Positions 61,226 to 64,000 of a DNA stretch of 64,000 nt are shown here, piece by piece. The position numbers and the translations under genes were made by a program. Each line of letters opens with the position of its first letter. Positions within the stretch are counted from its first letter, which is position 1. Origin of the DNA: Diphasiastrum complanatum (lineage: Eukaryota > Streptophyta > Lycopodiopsida > Lycopodiales > Lycopodiaceae); contig CM055103.1 of NCBI GenBank assembly GCA_029204225.1, positions 46,884,703 to 46,948,702 of the forward strand, read 5' to 3'. The notes beneath the pieces are model-generated. The model searched no databases, was not told where the DNA came from, and saw only the letters and a list, made by a program, of their open reading frames with translations.

Positions 61226-62700
61226 CATCAACAAACATTCATGTATTTGAAGTGCTTTTGTCCACGTATAAGTTTGTTGATAATTTAGGTTGGCTGCATG
61301 CGGCTCATAATTTAAGTTTGCATGCATGTTTTTATGAACTATATGACACATTAAGTGTGTTTGGAGTCAAACTGTAAAAATATAATTTTGTATCCTCTGG
61401 TTTTTCCGCAACGGTATTTTACGAATAGGTGGTTGGAGCATAGTTGCCCGTTCCATTTCGGAATGCCTACGGAACGCACGTTCCTCACGAGTTCCGAAAC
61501 AAAATGTTGCCAAGAAAACAATGGCTTTCGGACGTAGTGTTAGTTAGTGTTTATAATTTTTTTTTAAATTAGTGAAAAAAGAGGTGAAACTTTTGCAAAT
61601 GCACCTACAGCCTCAGCGTGATGACTAGCACATGGAGTGCCATCTCTTCTGATTTGATGAAGTAGATCTCGGACAATAGCAGCCTCACATGGCAAATTCT
61701 CAGTCCACCTTGGTAAAAATATCCAAATTCTGGGACCATGATACGAGGTAGGGTGGTAATGATGACCAAATAAAGGCGATAGATAACATCAACAGCAACA
61801 GGAGGATCAGCTATCTGCAAAAACCATTAGTAAATAGGGAAAGAAAAAGTAGCCCGTTCTGTACGTACGTAACACATTCCGTTCCGAACATATGGAACAA
61901 AACGTAGTGCAACAAAAGGTTCAGAATGGGTTTCTATGGGTGGTTGTATTGCATGCTTGTTTCTATGGGATTCTACAGTAGAATAGAGAGTTTTTTTGTT
62001 TCGAAATATAAAATAGCTAAAGTATTGCACACTCGGACATTTTTTTCTTGCCGTAAAGTCAGTTTTAAAAATTTTACAAAGGAAATGGTGATGCCTCACA
62101 GAACGTAATTTGTGGGGCAATTGTCTTTGATGGATGATTACTTTTTGTGTACAAGAGCTCTTGCCTAGATCCAAATCTTGATAGCTCTTCAAAATCTAAG
62201 TTGATCAAGATAGATATGGTAAAGTGCAAACTCTCATGCATGTACGTCGTGGTAGATCTATTCAAGGTCCTCAAAACTTCCATTTTTGACAATTTAAGGC
62301 ATGGCGGTGAAGTCGTGACATTTGGAAACATGGTTTTACGGACACTAATCCTATGAAACAGACTATTCAAAGGACCTTTCCGTAACATATTTTGAACTAC
62401 AACTAGCAGCAAACTAACAAAGAATAAGTGAACTCTGCTTTCTATTCTTTGTAATCATATTCATGACTATCCGAAATCGCAATCCTCAATTGTAAGATTC
62501 GAACACTGCCACCTTCGTTTGAGCAAATAAAACCTTTAGCATAACAATGCCAACTTAAAGACTTGCTGGTGATTGATCTTTCTATCGTATCGACGGAAGT
62601 ATGTCAAGAATTTGTGGCTAGCATAGTATCTGTTGATGATTTGACTATCAAGGTGAACTTGCGCAATGCAAGTATTCTAATTAATGAGATTTATTTTGTA
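61226..62700. other. no confirmed gene
   Basis: Two GTTCC/GGAAC-rich blocks (61440-61512 and 61850-61912) share GCCCGTTC, GTTCCGAA and AACAAAA in the same order. Between them, on the minus strand (about 61590-61820), a frame after TTTTTGCAG looks exon-like (YHGPRIWIFLPRWTENLP). No family is recognised. Confidence 0.3.
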
Positions 62701-62714
62701 GCATTGTACCTGCG

Positions 62715-62915
62715 TCTAAAGTTTGACAAGTTTGAGAAGGATTATTTGGTCATAAATTATCCTCTTCAAACTTGTGCGCATGTCAGTTTGTTTGAGGATG
62801 ATAATTTGTCTGGCCAAAATTGATCATAAATTATCCTCCTCAAAATTGATCGTAAATGTTGTGTCGAATTTTGACAAGTTTGAGGAGGATAATTTGTTGA
62901 TCAAAATTAATATGC
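62715..62915. repeat. cluster of nested inverted repeats
   Basis: 62728-62747 pairs with 62754-62773 (hairpin with 6-nt loop, two mismatches). 62818-62847 pairs with 62877-62909. All arms share GAGGAGGATAATTTG or a close variant, so four related arms occur in 200 bp. Confidence 0.6.
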
Positions 62916-64000
62916 TATATCTCGAATTGTGAATATTGTGTATACAATGGGAGGAGAATTATGTGACTTTCTATCAAAACATGGCATAGAATATACGAGA
63001 ACAAATAAATGACAAGCTGCACAAGAAATTTTAAGCCTAGATCGTGCGATTTTGAGCAACTTTTGTTGCCAAAGTACTCTTATGTACAGGATTTGTATTA
63101 GAAGACAAATTTTTGGACTTAATTGTAGACTTTTTGAAGGATGTTATTCCTCGATGACCCAGTGTAGATCATGTAGGTACTTCTGAACTTGTCAGTAATC
63201 TGTCGTGCACAATAGAGGACTAAAAGAATATGTGTGTTATGATAAATGTCTAGTTCTTTCAGGCATATGTGATTCCAAAAATAAAGAATTAAGCAATGCT
63301 CATTGTCTGACAGCTTTAAACTTATTCGAGTTATTGAAAGTGAACTTTCATTCAGTCAAATATTATTCTATAATGAAATATCAGATGGATTCACCTGGGA
63401 TAACAAAATTCCCAAGTTAATCTATTTTGTATATTGATTGAGTTCCGAGTCTTTTTATCAGAGATAGAGAATCTAGTGAAGAAACAAAACGTTTCTATTA
63501 CCGAAGCTTTGCTAGCGTTCAACTCTCAATTTGACGAAAAGACACGAAACAAAAATGTTCGCGAACAACACGACACAACACGAAACGAAAATGTTCATGA
63601 CGCAAAACACTTCGTGCTCCAAAGGACCAGGAAGATCAACCAAGTACTATGAAGTACAAATCTCTGATCTGATATGGTGACATCAGCAGAAGAGCGTTAG
63701 GACGTGCCTAATCCACCGCTCTTGTAATCCATGATTAGTTATAGATGTTTAATCTATCTGATCAAGAATGTTACTCGAAGTGACACGAAAAAGTTTGCAA
63801 AATATACACATTTGCTAGATGCATAAAACATATACAGATAGACAAAAAATACTAAATAGAAGTCTACCTGTGAGTGAGACAATTTTGTAAGCAAGATCCA
63901 CAGAGATCCAAGAAGTCCGCTAGTAAGTGAGACACTATTCATGGGAGAACGCCGCTTCTCTCACACCAATGTGTTGTGTGGGTCTGTTCACACAGTCCTT
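62916..64000. other. no recognisable feature
   Basis: One 72-codon frame (63434-63652) contains an imperfect repeat of ACGAAAC(A/G)AAAATGTTC. No family, RNA gene or LTR recognised. Confidence 0.35.

Overview
This window looks like nuclear DNA of a land plant with a large, repeat-rich genome. Plant-type LTR retrotransposons (Ty1/copia and Ty3/gypsy, several with primer-binding sites starting TGGTATCAGAGC or a close variant) fill most of it. Introns have GT..AG borders, long CT microsatellites are frequent, and there is one plant-specific gene, an ULTRAPETALA homologue (SAND domain, trithorax-group). A degenerate Penelope-like reverse transcriptase would fit a non-flowering lineage (fern, lycophyte, gymnosperm) better than an angiosperm, but the species cannot be read from the sequence. 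No bacterial, organellar, tRNA or rRNA features were seen.

Layout. 1-8386: a poorly coding LTR element (LARD-like) split by a young, structurally complete non-autonomous copia element at 498-6069. That element has 647-bp LTRs, a 5-bp target duplication and one intact 1030-codon ORF in which a Gag domain is followed by about 767 residues with no Pol motif. 8387-15385: copia remnants, a small inverted-repeat element and unknown degenerate coding sequence. 15386-19064: a gypsy deletion derivative (gag joined to the last codons of pol) inserted into a copia RNase H region. 19065-24235: further gypsy and copia debris. 24823-28474: two convergent, intron-bearing, degenerate genes of unknown family. 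28910-32156: a truncated copia element on the minus strand.

32719-52625 is dominated by a very large inverted repeat. Arms at about 32925-34560 plus 35341-41093 are mirrored at 51010-52625 plus 43719-47571 around a 2.6-kb loop. Each arm carries insertions the other lacks: a roughly 2-kb block with a solo LTR and possible gene fragments on the left, and on the right an inverted copy of the nested copia/gypsy junction of 19 kb, a reverse-transcriptase remnant and a gypsy 3' end. 52627-56090: shuffled copia pieces and a second, inverted copy of the LARD-like element.

56285-59335: CT microsatellites, a duplicated non-coding segment, a cluster of short palindromes and the Penelope-like reverse-transcriptase remnant. 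59991-61119: the two-exon ULTRAPETALA-like gene (239 aa), followed by a partial tandem copy of its 3' coding end. The last 2.8 kb hold short inverted repeats and no recognisable gene. The only features with uninterrupted, plausibly functional coding structure are the ORF of the 498-6069 element and the ULTRAPETALA-like gene; nearly everything else is nested, rearranged transposon sequence.
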